Source of the DNA: Chryseobacterium lathyri
Lineage (GTDB): Bacteria; Bacteroidota; Bacteroidia; Flavobacteriales; Weeksellaceae
Assembly: GCF_003290185.1 (NCBI RefSeq)
Contig: NZ_QNFY01000011.1
Span: forward strand, 117,457-181,456
Length of the DNA: 64,000 nucleotides
Direction of reading: 5' to 3'
The notes beneath the pieces were generated by a model. That model was given only the letters and a program-made list of their open reading frames with translations. It had not been told where the DNA came from and did no database searches. The position numbers were made by a program, and so were the translations under genes. This document shows, in pieces, positions 43,405-53,060 of the stretch. Position 1 is the stretch's first letter, and each line of letters starts with the position of its first letter.

Positions 43405-44540
43405 AGTGTTTTAAATTTTGAATCTTTAATTTTTATAAATCTTTTTTCAATATAGGTGAAAGAAATGTAACTGATGAAAACAGTTAAAGCCGGAATACCA
43501 ATATATATTCCGATATTAAATGCAAATATATTATTATAAAATGCTAATATCTTATAAAAAATAGGGAATAGCAAAAACATCACAAAAGGATGGTACATAT
43601 AAATTCCATAAGAAATGTTTCCCAGATATGAAAAATATTTGTTTCTAAAGTTAAGTGGGTTATACTGATTGATGCTTATTAGGATCAACAGTAGAAATAT
43701 AAACCCTAAAATAAGATTCTGAATATACAGTTTGAAAACAGGAACTGTAATGAAGAATCCTATCAACAGCAGTGCAGCTATATAGATAAATCTACTCTTT
43801 GTATATTTTGTTATAAAATCAGAATATTCTGAATAAAAATAACCTCCCAATGAACCAATAGCCATATATTCAAATGGAATAATAGCGGCTATTGTACTAA
43901 ATATAGAATTGTAAAACTTAAAATTAATCATTATGAAGGTTATCAAAATAGCTCCAAAAACAACTGCGATAATTTTCCGGCTAAAAAAAGAAACGATGAG
44001 AGGCCATATTATATAAAATTGTTCTTCTACCCCTACAGACCAGGATTGGGATGCTCCTACAATAACTTTTCCTTGGTGTAAAGCAACATTAGGGAGAAAT
44101 AAAGCATAAAGAAGTATCGTTTTTAAATCATAATCCGATAAGCTAATAACTAAACTATAGTAAGATGAAGTGTTGGAAAATAGTGTAAAAGAATTGACTA
44201 AAATGGGTATTAAAATAAAAGATATAAGAAAGATAATATAGTATAAAGGCCATATTCTGAATATCCTTCTCAGATAGAATTTTTTAAAATCTATGCGGTT
44301 GTTTTTCTTTTTTTCTGATAACAAAAGATACGTGATCAGAAAACCACTGAGTACAAAGAATAGATGTACACCGTTCTTACCTAAGTGTTCGATGAAATAG
44401 GCTGTATATTTTGAATCAAATAAGGAAGCTAATTTGTCCCGATATTTGAATAACTCAATATGGTGCATAATGACAGAAAAAGCAGCAATTGCTCTTAATT
44501 CATTTAATCCACCAAAAAAAATGTGTTTTTTTGAGTCCAT
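43401..44540 (-). CDS. Acyltransferase-3 family membrane protein
   Basis: 379 residues with about ten transmembrane segments. Motifs of the family: LNELRAIAAFSVIMHHIEL near the N-terminus with the conserved His pair, FFVLSGFLITYLLL near 61-73 and FYLRRIFRIWPLYYIIFL near 88-105. These enzymes transport an acyl group across the membrane and place it on periplasmic glycan. No SGNH domain is attached, as in the other family member at 21973. Overlaps WecE by 4 nt and lies 4 nt after NeuD-like 44545. Confidence 0.9.
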   Translation of the reverse strand: MDSKKHIFFGGLNELRAIAAFSVIMHHIELFKYRDKLASLFDSKYTAYFIEHLGKNGVHLFFVLSGFLITYLLLSEKKKNNRIDFKKFYLRRIFRIWPLYYIIFLISFILIPILVNSFTLFSNTSSYYSLVISLSDYDLKTILLYALFLPNVALHQGKVIVGASQSWSVGVEEQFYIIWPLIVSFFSRKIIAVVFGAILITFIMINFKFYNSIFSTIAAIIPFEYMAIGSLGGYFYSEYSDFITKYTKSRFIYIAALLLIGFFITVPVFKLYIQNLILGFIFLLLILISINQYNPLNFRNKYFSYLGNISYGIYMYHPFVMFLLFPIFYKILAFYNNIFAFNIGIYIGIPALTVFISYISFTYIEKRFIKIKDSKFKTL

Positions 44541-44544
44541 CTAC

Positions 44545-45177
44545 TTATCGTATAAATTTTACAGGATTTCCTACATATAATCCCGGTTCATCAATGTCTT
44601 TGATCACAACACCGCCGCCTCCGATCTGGGTTTTGGCAGTCATTGTAATATTATCTATAATAGTGGAATTAATACCTATAATGCACTGTTCTTTCACGTT
44701 TACAAAACCTGCAATAGCAACAGATGGAGACAGAAAAGAATGTTTTCCTATCACTGTGTCATGAGCCACCGTGCATGAAATATTCATTAATACATTATCT
44801 TCAATCGTTACATTCTGGTCAATAACACAGCCGGGATATATGACCGATCCCTGTCCAATGGATGCAGACTGATCTCTATAACAGGAGGAATGAATAAATG
44901 TATGAAACGGAACTTTTCCTTCAAGGTTTTGAAACAGTTCTTTTTTTGCATCAAGATGTTTATAGCCAATGGCGATTAGAATTACATCAAATTCATTTTG
45001 CTGATATTTTGTAATTACATCTTGGTTTCCTCCAATAACTGGAATTTGATCAATAATAGTATTCAGCGGCTGAAACTCATCAAAGAAAGCAACCACCTTA
45101 TCGCTGGAATCATGATGGATATGATACGCAATCTGCTGTCCTAAATGTCCCGATCCTATGATGGCAATTCGTTTCAT
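44545..45177 (-). CDS. Sugar O/N-acyltransferase of the NeuD/PglD family
   Basis: 210 residues. N-terminal Rossmann-like domain IAIIGSGHLGQQIAYHI and then hexapeptide repeats: SASIGQGSVIYPGCVIDQNVTIEDNVLMNISCTVAHDTVIGKH, with the VAHDTVIG active-site His typical of NeuD/PglD. The C-terminus is GLYVGNPVKFIR. PglD acetylates UDP-4-amino sugars and NeuD O-acetylates sialic acid. Here the probable target is the 4-amino sugar from the WecE-like enzyme. It follows an ATP-grasp gene (45228) by about 50 nt. Confidence 0.85.
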   Translation of the reverse strand: MKRIAIIGSGHLGQQIAYHIHHDSSDKVVAFFDEFQPLNTIIDQIPVIGGNQDVITKYQQNEFDVILIAIGYKHLDAKKELFQNLEGKVPFHTFIHSSCYRDQSASIGQGSVIYPGCVIDQNVTIEDNVLMNISCTVAHDTVIGKHSFLSPSVAIAGFVNVKEQCIIGINSTIIDNITMTAKTQIGGGGVVIKDIDEPGLYVGNPVKFIR

Positions 45178-45227
45178 GATGTTTATAGATTTATATTGAT
45201 ACTGTGTGGTAAATTACATCAATTTTA

Positions 45228-46349
45228 TCATTCTAAAATTATTTTATGATCAGATTTGTAAATCAGATAGCCGGATCTATCGTTGCTAGAGTGAGCGGGT
45301 TTAAGAATGTCTGATAAAATTTCTTTTTTGACAATATAATCTACATTATTACTATTGATAACAGGAAGAAGAAACTCTGTTTCCTCCGATAAAAAGTAAA
45401 CACCGGAATAAGCTATTGACTGCACGCTTTCAGGTAAAATATACTGACCTAGTGCTATATCCAGTACGGCCTGCAAATAATCATATCCTGTGGATAGCTG
45501 AACAAGATCGGAGCCAATAAAATCTCCTCCCATTCTGCTTCCTATTTCTATTGGGTAAACTTTTCCGTCTTCAGTAATCATAAGTTCTATATGAGATGCT
45601 CCATTTTCAACTTTTGTAGCGTTCAGTATATGATAACTGACCTCATGGATTTTATTTTTAATTTCTTCAGAAAATGCACTTGGCTGATGGTGTGCCAACT
45701 CTACAAAATAAGGTTCTTCCGTTATTTCTTTATCTGTTATGGTAATTATAAGGTGCTTACCTTTGTAGCTAATTGTTTCTATACTTACTTCTTTTCCCTT
45801 GATAAATTCTTCCGCTACACAGGTTTTAGAAAAAGAAACATGTACTGCATTTTCTATTGCTTTTTTGCATTCTTCTGGAGAGGTTGCTTTTATCACACCC
45901 AAGCTTCCTGATCTGTCAGAGGGCTTTATAATAATAGGGTAAGTGAACGATTCAAAGTCTGTTATGTTGAATTCGGAAACAGTAACAGATTGAGGGGATT
46001 CTATATTATTTTCTTTAAAGCATTTCCTCATTAAGGATTTATTGGTGGTCAGCAATGAACATTCAATACTGTTTCCGGGTAATCCCAAATTGCTGGCTAT
46101 ATAAGCTATACTGGGAATACAGATGTCCGTAGCTATCGTAAGAATTCCATGTATTCCTATTTTTTTACATTCTTCGAGAATAATTTCCTTTTCTAAAACA
46201 GAAATATCATAAAAATAATCAGCAATATCTTTACAAACAGCTTTGCCGTCATCCCATGCAAAACAATGAACTTCCAGTCCGTTTTCTTTTGCTTTTTGAA
46301 CGAGAGGCAATTGTAAATAGCTAGCTCCTAAGATTGCGATTTTTTTCAT
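45228..46349 (-). CDS. ATP-grasp ligase of unknown specificity
   Basis: 373 residues. The N-terminal part (IAILGASYLQLPLVQKA) is a pre-ATP-grasp domain. The ATP-grasp core shows TTNKSLMRKCFKEN near 107-120, IIKPSDRSGSLGV near 140-152, AEEFIKGKEVSIET near 180-193 and the Mg site HIELMITEDGKVYPIEIGSR near 257-276. ATP-grasp enzymes join an acyl-phosphate to an amine or thiol. In polysaccharide loci they often attach an amino acid or other carboxylate to a sugar amine. I infer an amide ligation here but cannot name the substrate. The next gene, NeuD-like, gives an alternative acylation route. Confidence 0.82.
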   Translation of the reverse strand: MKKIAILGASYLQLPLVQKAKENGLEVHCFAWDDGKAVCKDIADYFYDISVLEKEIILEECKKIGIHGILTIATDICIPSIAYIASNLGLPGNSIECSLLTTNKSLMRKCFKENNIESPQSVTVSEFNITDFESFTYPIIIKPSDRSGSLGVIKATSPEECKKAIENAVHVSFSKTCVAEEFIKGKEVSIETISYKGKHLIITITDKEITEEPYFVELAHHQPSAFSEEIKNKIHEVSYHILNATKVENGASHIELMITEDGKVYPIEIGSRMGGDFIGSDLVQLSTGYDYLQAVLDIALGQYILPESVQSIAYSGVYFLSEETEFLLPVINSNNVDYIVKKEILSDILKPAHSSNDRSGYLIYKSDHKIILE

Positions 46350-46387
46350 TGTTTATCTTTTAAATTTGAGATGATGTTTAGAAAATG

Positions 46388-48244
46388 TTATAATCTTTCA
46401 ATTTCCTTAATGTCTATAGAATATTTCTTATTAAGCCATGTTACAATACCCACATCCATCCAAGGCTTTTCCATTTGTCTTTTTAAGAATCCTTTTTCCC
46501 AGTGATTAGGCAGAGTATCAATTTTTTTGACTTTTATTATAAACTTGGCATTTTTTAAACCTACTCCATTCATCTTAGCCCAAAATGCTGTAAAGTCTCT
46601 GATTCCCCTTTTTAGATTTTCCTGGTTAATATTGTTGTCTGCAGTACGGAAGCACCACTTGATCCATATGGGCCCCTTAAGATAGTTTCCGGCGGTACCG
46701 TCTTTGTCAATAATAGGCAGCCAAACTTCGTGGCCTGTTTTATCAACGTAAACAACGGAAATAATATGATTGTATGCATTAAAATGATAATCCATAAAAA
46801 CAGCATGATGGGTAATTCCCAGATAGGTTTTTGATGGTTTTTCTACTGCATCTGAGGTTTTGGCCATTTCTTTTCCTAAAAATGTGTTTTCAAAACCTCC
46901 TTTTTTCTGTATCGAATTATAAGAAACAATCACCTGCAGCAATATGATGATGTACAGACCTGTTTTGATAAGAGAAATTTTAAGATCTTTAAGGGTATAA
47001 TTTTGAAGGATTTTTAATTGATCTTCATCAGGAGGAGTTACTGGAGGGGTATAGCCACAGTTTTCTTCTGTACAGCGTTCTGTATTTCTGTTTTTGGCTA
47101 TATATTGGTAGACTGCCCTTCCGGTGTGATAAATTCCGGGGATACGTAAGGTCCAGCTTAGCGGTTTTAAGTAAGTAATGGCATTTAAAACCTGAATATA
47201 GGTATCCAGTCCTTTATACACTTTCCCATTTCGTACTGAATGAATGTCATCCAGAAGAGTATCTGTGGGTATATTCTTCAATAACTCATTTTGTTCTGCA
47301 TAATACTGTACCGTTTTGAAATCAATTCTTTTTGCAACATCAAAATGTTGTATTGTTATCTTGGTACGGTTACACAGAGGGCAGTCTCCATCATAGTAAA
47401 AGATGAGTTTTGCCGGTTTTTCGGAGCTTTTAAATAATTTTTCCCACCAGGAAACGGGAACCATCAGAAGGTAAATGGCACACATTCCCAATCCGAACCA
47501 GGGAATGGGATAACAAATCAATATACCCAGATGTAAGCCTAATCCGATGATGAGTAGGGGGATCCGCCATTTCTTTCTAAAAAAAGTAAAAATGAAAATT
47601 AATTCAAAACCCATGGTTAAGTACCCAAGGAAAAGCATCAGGTATTTCTGATCCAGTATAGTGGGAATAGAGATATAATTGGTAAACGGAATACTGCTGG
47701 GATACCACATTCCCAACCCTACTGTCCAGTATGCCGATGTAAATTTATAAAATATGGAATCGAAATACACAAAACCCATTCCAACAAAAACAGGTATAAG
47801 GTAAGCTAAAACACTTACTTTTTTAGGAGGGTTATATTGGAACCTGGTATTTGAATATTTATATTTCAGCAGAAGGCGGTCCAGGGAAAGATTCCTGGAT
47901 ATAGGAAGAAACATCAGGAGGAAATTCATTCCGAGATAAGCATAAAACATATGGTATTCATAAGTATTTATGCTTCCCAACAGAATAATGGTCATTAAAT
48001 AATTAATGATGGTTGCCAGTCTTGTAAAAAGTCCGAGCGTGACAAAAATAATGGCAATCATCCATATTTTTATAGGAATTCCAAAGTCGATTTCGGCAGG
48101 TCTTATAAAAGGAATCTTGTCAAAGATCAGATGTTTGAAATAATTGAACTGGACGACTTCACAGAATAACACCAATGTGTAGGCAATTCTGAAAATGGAA
48201 AGCCCAAGCCCGGAAATTTTTTTATTATAAAGTCTATTGATCAT
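46388..48244 (-). CDS. HTTM membrane domain fused to DCC-type thiol-redox domain
   Basis: 618 residues. The N-terminal ~270 residues hold several TM segments in the HTTM (gamma-carboxylase-like) pattern. Then comes LIFYYDGDCPLCNRTK, the DxxCxxC motif of the DCC1 family (Cys288, Cys291) and a thioredoxin-like domain to about 400. One TM segment near 430-450 precedes a C-terminal soluble domain of ~170 residues. DCC proteins are putative thiol-disulfide oxidoreductases. HTTM-DCC fusions are known in Bacteroidota, usually outside polysaccharide loci. Its role here is unknown. Its start overlaps the downstream end of the GT4 gene by 11 nt (48234-48244), so it is operonic. Confidence 0.82.
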   Translation of the reverse strand: MINRLYNKKISGLGLSIFRIAYTLVLFCEVVQFNYFKHLIFDKIPFIRPAEIDFGIPIKIWMIAIIFVTLGLFTRLATIINYLMTIILLGSINTYEYHMFYAYLGMNFLLMFLPISRNLSLDRLLLKYKYSNTRFQYNPPKKVSVLAYLIPVFVGMGFVYFDSIFYKFTSAYWTVGLGMWYPSSIPFTNYISIPTILDQKYLMLFLGYLTMGFELIFIFTFFRKKWRIPLLIIGLGLHLGILICYPIPWFGLGMCAIYLLMVPVSWWEKLFKSSEKPAKLIFYYDGDCPLCNRTKITIQHFDVAKRIDFKTVQYYAEQNELLKNIPTDTLLDDIHSVRNGKVYKGLDTYIQVLNAITYLKPLSWTLRIPGIYHTGRAVYQYIAKNRNTERCTEENCGYTPPVTPPDEDQLKILQNYTLKDLKISLIKTGLYIIILLQVIVSYNSIQKKGGFENTFLGKEMAKTSDAVEKPSKTYLGITHHAVFMDYHFNAYNHIISVVYVDKTGHEVWLPIIDKDGTAGNYLKGPIWIKWCFRTADNNINQENLKRGIRDFTAFWAKMNGVGLKNAKFIIKVKKIDTLPNHWEKGFLKRQMEKPWMDVGIVTWLNKKYSIDIKEIERL

Positions 48245-49556
48245 TCTGTCCTAAAATTTTTGTAAAAATTTCTTCTGCATATTCATATGATGAAAATTCC
48301 TGAACCTGCTGTACCGCATTTTTTGAAAAAGCTGCATATTGGTTTTTATCCAGATCAAATATTTTTTTGATCCCTTCTGCCAGCTGGCGGCTGTCTTTCA
48401 TAGGGATTTTATATCCGTTGTAATCGTCAATGACCATATTGGTTAATACTCCTGTGTTGAAGCCTACAACGGGGGTTCCACAGGCTAAAGCTTCCGAAAC
48501 CATCATCGGGCCGGAATCTTCAATAGAAGAGTTGACAAAAACGTCCGTTGCCTGATACAATAATGATAACAGTCTGTAGTCCTTGATATAATCTATTTTC
48601 TGCTTCTTAAAAGTAACCCTATCGAATTCTTTATTTATACTGTTGGAAACAACTAAAAGATTTATTTTATTTTTCAGATCTTCCGGAAGCTCCTGATCCA
48701 GGATTTCTAAAGCTTCAAGAAGATATTTAAAACCTTTACGGGGATCTTCCATGTTCTGTGCTCCGGTAAGGATATAAAAATTATCCTCCGATAAAGAGAA
48801 AATATTTTTAGCGATATTTTTGTTCTTATCGTTGAGCAGGGTAGTATCTATCAGGCTGTTGATATTGTAGATGACCTCCTGCTCCCTGTAGATTTTTGAT
48901 TTTTTTGCCTGTTCCAGGGTTAAACCCGATCCCGCAATAATTTGAAAAGAAGCTTTTTGGGCATTTTGATATTTTCTTTCCAGATTATCTTTTGCTACGT
49001 GTTTTTGAGATTCATCGGGAATTGCCGGACAGTGATCACAATTGTTCATATAGCCTTCACATCCCCAGGAAAAATGACATCCTCCTGTAAAATGGTTCAT
49101 ATCCACTGTGATATTGTATATTTTTGCCCGCGTGGCTTTTTGAATGTTGAAAAGATCCGTACTGTTAAGAAAATCAATGGTCATACCGGTAAAAATATAA
49201 TCCGGGACGAAGCCCACAGATTTTAACAGACTTTCCACATTGATATGTTCTGTAATTTCATCTTTGCTCAAAAAAGAATACTTACTTTCTGTTATCAATG
49301 CTTTTTTTACTACAGCCTGAGGCTGTGTCAATTTTGTTTTTATTTTCCGTATTGCCCTCTCTGTTAAAGATAAATTTTTAGTAACAGGAGGATGCTGTAT
49401 AGGAATATAAGGTTTTATAAAATCATCCGCTTTCGTTTTATTCTTTACACACATCACCACTTCATGTCCCATATTTTTTAAAATATGAGCTACTTTGTAC
49501 ATGGCTTCATAGGCGCCGTTTACATCGCCTGTAGATAAAACTAATATCTTTTTCAT
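48234..49556 (-). CDS. Glycosyltransferase, GT4 family, with cysteine-rich insertion
   Basis: 440 residues. GT-B enzyme with VLSTGDVNGAYEAMYKVA at the N-terminus, ILTGAQNMEDPRKGFKYLLEAL near 255-278 and VNSSIEDSGPMMVSEALACGTPV near 345-368 (EX7E donor site, E350 and E358). A cysteine-rich insertion (GGCHFSWGCEGY and NNCDHCPAIP near 158-181) resembles the Cys clusters seen in a GT4 subgroup of Bacteroidota and may bind a metal. It lies 6 nt after Wzt and overlaps the HTTM-DCC gene. Likely adds a sugar to the exported glycan. Confidence 0.87.
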   Translation of the reverse strand: MKKILVLSTGDVNGAYEAMYKVAHILKNMGHEVVMCVKNKTKADDFIKPYIPIQHPPVTKNLSLTERAIRKIKTKLTQPQAVVKKALITESKYSFLSKDEITEHINVESLLKSVGFVPDYIFTGMTIDFLNSTDLFNIQKATRAKIYNITVDMNHFTGGCHFSWGCEGYMNNCDHCPAIPDESQKHVAKDNLERKYQNAQKASFQIIAGSGLTLEQAKKSKIYREQEVIYNINSLIDTTLLNDKNKNIAKNIFSLSEDNFYILTGAQNMEDPRKGFKYLLEALEILDQELPEDLKNKINLLVVSNSINKEFDRVTFKKQKIDYIKDYRLLSLLYQATDVFVNSSIEDSGPMMVSEALACGTPVVGFNTGVLTNMVIDDYNGYKIPMKDSRQLAEGIKKIFDLDKNQYAAFSKNAVQQVQEFSSYEYAEEIFTKILGQNDQ

Positions 49557-49562
49557 AAGTAC

Positions 49563-50798
49563 TTACATCCATAGTACAGGAGGATGAATGATGCCATTAT
49601 CAGTATCTCCCGTAAGAAAGTTTTCATGCCCTGTTTCAACGATACTGATCTGGATGCCTCCCTTTATATAATCATAAAGTTCGACCCCCGGAGTATCTAA
49701 TGCTACAGAAAGTATATACGTGTTGGGGATAAGCTTGTTGCCCTCGATCTGTATAGACAGGCTGTTCTCATGCATATCGTCAAATGTTTTTCTTGTAATG
49801 AAAATAACATTTTCAAACTTGTCTAAGATGGCAATATTGACGCGTACTCCCTTAGTAACGCTTCTGTTGATATAGTCTATATTGATGTTAATATCATCGG
49901 TATGACTGAACTCCATGGTCTCAATATTCTTATTATTGAAAATTTTGACATTGTGAATCTGAGCCTTTTTACTCAGGTCTTCAATGTATTTGAATTCAGA
50001 GTTTGGAGATAATTCATGGATGATATAGTTTTCCAGAACCTGATTGATACTTCCTTGGTCTGCAAGCATACCGTTCTTCATAAGAATACCGCTATTACAT
50101 AACTGTTTTACGGCAGCCATATTATGGCTTACAAATAAAATGGTCCTTCCCTCTCCTCTGGTAACATCGCCCATTTTTCCAATACATTTTTTCTGGAAAT
50201 CCGCATCTCCTACGGCCAAAACCTCGTCAACGATCAGGATTTCAGATTCAAGGTGTGCGGCAACTGCGAATGCAAGACGCACATACATCCCCGAAGAATA
50301 TCTTTTTACCGGAGTGTCTATATATCTTTCCACTCCTGAGAAAGCAACGATCTCGTCAAATTTTCTGGTAATCTCTTTTCGAGTCATTCCGAGAATAGCA
50401 CCGTTGAGAAAGACATTTTCACGCCCCGTCATTTCAGGGTGAAAACCTGTACCAACTTCCAGTAAAGAAGCAATTCTGCCGTTGGTGTGTATTCTTCCGG
50501 TGGTAGGCTTGGTTACCTTACTCAGGATTTTCAGCAGGGTAGATTTTCCGGCCCCGTTTCTTCCGATGATTCCTACAGCACTGCCTTGCTCGATTTCAAA
50601 ATCGATATCACGGAGTGACCATACATATTCAGAATTTCCTTTTGTTGCTCTGTCGTTGGCTTCTCCGATTTTTAAATATGGATCTTCCTTACCCCTTACT
50701 TTGTGCCAAAACCTGTTCAGGTCGTGAGAAAGCGTACCTGTTCCCACTTGTCCGAGACGGTATTGTTTTGATATATTTTCTGCTTTTAAAGCCAGCAT
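49563..50798 (-). CDS. wzt: Polysaccharide ABC exporter ATPase (Wzt-like) with C-terminal domain
   Basis: 411 residues. Walker A is GRNGAGKST (79-87), the signature is YSSGMYVRLAFAVA near 168-181, and Walker B is ILIVDEVLAVGD near 189-200. The additional C-terminal domain of about 150 residues (from ~260, ending GGIQISIVETGHENF) is the beta-sandwich found in Wzt proteins that recognise the finished glycan's non-reducing end. It lies just after the Wzm gene. Together they export an O-antigen or similar glycan by the ABC-transporter-dependent route, so no Wzx/Wzy is needed. A terminal modification such as methylation or acylation is the usual recognition mark. Confidence 0.93.
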   Translation of the reverse strand: MLALKAENISKQYRLGQVGTGTLSHDLNRFWHKVRGKEDPYLKIGEANDRATKGNSEYVWSLRDIDFEIEQGSAVGIIGRNGAGKSTLLKILSKVTKPTTGRIHTNGRIASLLEVGTGFHPEMTGRENVFLNGAILGMTRKEITRKFDEIVAFSGVERYIDTPVKRYSSGMYVRLAFAVAAHLESEILIVDEVLAVGDADFQKKCIGKMGDVTRGEGRTILFVSHNMAAVKQLCNSGILMKNGMLADQGSINQVLENYIIHELSPNSEFKYIEDLSKKAQIHNVKIFNNKNIETMEFSHTDDININIDYINRSVTKGVRVNIAILDKFENVIFITRKTFDDMHENSLSIQIEGNKLIPNTYILSVALDTPGVELYDYIKGGIQISIVETGHENFLTGDTDNGIIHPPVLWM

Positions 50799-50837
50799 AG
50801 TTTAATTGGAATTTAAAATTAATAAAAGATGGTGTTC

Positions 50838-51683
50838 CTAAACGGTGTCCATGAAAGTTTTTTCAACCTTATTAAAAACAACAACGCCTATCATCAGAAG
50901 GACCAAAATGATCACTGAGCTGACTCCCAGCATTGCAGGTGAAAAATCTCCGGAACCGATCCATGCATATTTAAAACATTCAAAAATGCCTGTCAGTGGA
51001 TTATAGTAAGCCAGTTTTCTGAAAATACCCTGTAAGGCAGATACCGGATAAATTACCGGAGTTGCGTACATATACAGGCTTATCCCGAATCCCAACAACA
51101 TGCTGAGGTCTTTGTATTTGGTAGTAAGTGAAGAAAAAATCATTCCAACTCCTAAAGCGAAAAAAGCCATCAGGATGATAAGGAATGGTGTGGCAAGAAC
51201 CCAGATGTTAGGATGAACTTCTCCTTTGGTAAGGTAATATATCCAGGCCAGGATGAATAAAAGGAATTGTACTGTAAACCGCATCAGATTGGATATTACT
51301 ATTGACAAAGGGGTTACGAGTCTTGGAAAATAAACTTTTCCAAAAATACCAGCATTCCCGGCAAATGTATTAGACGTTGCAATAAGTGAGGTCGAAAAAT
51401 AATTCCAGAGGGTAACTCCTGCAAGGTAAAATAAAAGGGGAGGTCCATCTGTGGGAAGTTTAGCTATTTTACCAAAAACTACAAGATATACAACCGTAGT
51501 CAAAATAGGGTTAATAAAAAACCAAACCGGGCCTAATACAGTTTGTTTAAAGCTGGAAACAAAGTCTCTTTTAATAAACATATAGACTAAATCTTTATAT
51601 CTCCAGACCTCTTTAAGTTTTAAGTCCAATAAAGAATGATCGGCATCAATCGTTTCTGTCCACTTCTGCTGTGGTTCATTCAT
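50838..51683 (-). CDS. wzm: Polysaccharide ABC exporter permease (Wzm-like)
   Basis: About 281 residues from the ATG at 51683. The frame continues six codons further to a TTG at 51701 but the ATG fits better. Six TM segments and the ABC-2 permease signature: KEVWRYKDLVYMFIKRDF near the N-terminus, then YKQTVLGPVWFFINPIL, AGVTLWNYFSTSLIATSNTF and a C-terminal VGVVVFNKVEKTFMDTV. It forms the channel of the Wzm/Wzt exporter. A -7-like element at 51699 and an upstream terminator at 51808 indicate its own transcription unit. Confidence 0.9.
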   Translation of the reverse strand: MNEPQQKWTETIDADHSLLDLKLKEVWRYKDLVYMFIKRDFVSSFKQTVLGPVWFFINPILTTVVYLVVFGKIAKLPTDGPPLLFYLAGVTLWNYFSTSLIATSNTFAGNAGIFGKVYFPRLVTPLSIVISNLMRFTVQFLLFILAWIYYLTKGEVHPNIWVLATPFLIILMAFFALGVGMIFSSLTTKYKDLSMLLGFGISLYMYATPVIYPVSALQGIFRKLAYYNPLTGIFECFKYAWIGSGDFSPAMLGVSSVIILVLLMIGVVVFNKVEKTFMDTV

Positions 51684-51698
51684 TTGTGTAAGTTTTTG

Positions 51699-51706
51699 CA
51701 AATTTA
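51699..51706 (-). promoter_or_regulatory. Putative -7 element for wzm-wzt
   Basis: Minus strand TAAATTTG fits TAnnTTTG, 15 nt before the ATG at 51683 and after the terminator at 51808. No -33 TTG at the expected spacing. Confidence 0.4.
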
Positions 51707-51807
51707 AAATATTTAATTCTTATTTAGTATTTTTAATTAGTGAATAATTATTCACATAAATCCGAAAACAACAACTAATATATTAATATTTGTTATTATG
51801 AACAAAA

Positions 51808-51833
51808 AACTATTAGCCATAAAGCTAATAGTT
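51808..51833 (-). terminator. Terminator after fdtB, twin of the one at 55421
   Basis: AACTATTAGC and GCTAATAGTT pair around a 6-nt loop, followed on the minus strand by TTTTTTG. The hairpin nearly matches that at 55421-55446. Confidence 0.85.
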
Positions 51834-51855
51834 CTTGAAATTTATAATAAGAATC

Positions 51856-51924
51856 TTATTTGTTGACGGATTGTTTAGGATATTCATTGTGAAGCATCTT
51901 GCCTGAAATAGGTTTTAAACGCAT
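51856..51924 (-). CDS. Possible 22-residue peptide after fdtB
   Basis: An ATG-started frame of 22 codons (starts MRLKPISGKM) in the gap between fdtB and the terminator. It has no recognised homologue and no clear ribosome-binding site. It could be a fragment of a decayed gene or chance. Very weak. Confidence 0.15.
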   Translation of the reverse strand: MRLKPISGKMLHNEYPKQSVNK

Positions 51925-51941
51925 TACAGATATTCTTTAAT

Positions 51942-53042
51942 TTAAAATTCGTTAACAGCTTTGATAATAGCCTGTATTTCTTCCTCTTCCAAAACAGAAG
52001 AAATCGGAAGGCTCAGTACTTCATCATGCATTTTCTCTGTAATAGGGAATGAAAGGTGGCTGTATTCTTTGTATGCTTCCTGCTTGTGAGGCGGAATAGG
52101 ATAGTGGATAATGGTACTGATACCTTTTTCCGTTAAATAAGCCTGAAGCTCATCTCTCTTTTCTGTTCTTATGACGAAAACATGCCATACGTGTTCTTTT
52201 TCGTCTGCAGGATTTTCAGGAAGGATGATCTTTGGATTGTTGATCTCTGCGATGAATCTTTTGGCGATTTCTCGTCGGGTACCATTTTCGTGGCCGATAT
52301 ACTTCAGCTTCACATCCAAAACAGCGGCCTGAATTTCATCCAGCCTGGAGTTTAATCCTTTATAAATGTTAATATATTTCTGGTTTGAACCGTAGTTGGC
52401 TATAGCACGTATGGCATCGAATACTTCTTTGTTATTCGTGGTTACGGCTCCTGCATCACCTAAAGCTCCAAGGTTTTTCCCGGGATAGAAGCTGAAACCT
52501 GCAGCATCACCAAGGTTTCCTGATTTAATACCGTTCCACTCTGCGCCTATTGCCTGTGCATTGTCTTCTACGATCTTTAGATTGTACTTTGCTGCGATAT
52601 TTTTAAGCTCTTCAGAAAAAACAATTCTTCCCTGAAGATGGACAATGAGGATGGCTTTCGTTTTCGGCGTTATTTTTTCTTCAATTTTCGAAACATCAAT
52701 ATTGTACGTATTGACATCCGGTTCTACAAATACAGGAATAAGCCCATTGTCTGATAAAGCAAGAACTGAAGCGATATATGTGTTGGCCGGAACAAGCACT
52801 TCGTCGCCCGGTTTCATTACCCCTAGTTCTATATAAGCACGGAAGATAAGACGAAGGGCATCTAGCCCGTTGGCTACACCTAAAGCATATTCTGAACCGA
52901 TATATGAGGAAAGGTTGGTTTCAAAATTTTTAAGCTCATTTCCCAACAAATACCAACCACTACGGAATACACTTAAAAGTTTGTTCTCAATTTCTTCCTG
53001 ATGCTGTAAATTGATCTTCTGAAGATCAAGAAATTTTATCAT
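51942..53042 (-). CDS. fdtB: dTDP-3-amino-3,6-dideoxy-sugar transaminase (FdtB/QdtB-like)
   Basis: 366 residues, DegT/DnrJ/EryC1 PLP enzyme. The PLP lysine is Lys189 in [10 protein letters not shown] and EDNAQAIGA near 159-167 holds the cofactor Asp. The [12 protein letters not shown] motif is characteristic of the FdtB/QdtB/TylB group that aminates a 3-keto-6-deoxyhexose at C3. Its partner FdtA (54859) supplies the 3-keto sugar. It is the last gene of the unit and lies 18 nt after the KAS III gene. Fuc3N versus Qui3N cannot be decided from the sequence. Confidence 0.85.
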   Translation of the reverse strand: MIKFLDLQKINLQHQEEIENKLLSVFRSGWYLLGNELKNFETNLSSYIGSEYALGVANGLDALRLIFRAYIELGVMKPGDEVLVPANTYIASVLALSDNGLIPVFVEPDVNTYNIDVSKIEEKITPKTKAILIVHLQGRIVFSEELKNIAAKYNLKIVEDNAQAIGAEWNGIKSGNLGDAAGFSFYPGKNLGALGDAGAVTTNNKEVFDAIRAIANYGSNQKYINIYKGLNSRLDEIQAAVLDVKLKYIGHENGTRREIAKRFIAEINNPKIILPENPADEKEHVWHVFVIRTEKRDELQAYLTEKGISTIIHYPIPPHKQEAYKEYSHLSFPITEKMHDEVLSLPISSVLEEEEIQAIIKAVNEF

Positions 53043-53060
53043 AATGCTATTTTTTAACGC

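Noticed and set aside
51684..51701. TTG start for the Wzm-like permease
   Set aside because: A TTG start six codons upstream of a good ATG overlaps the -7-like element.
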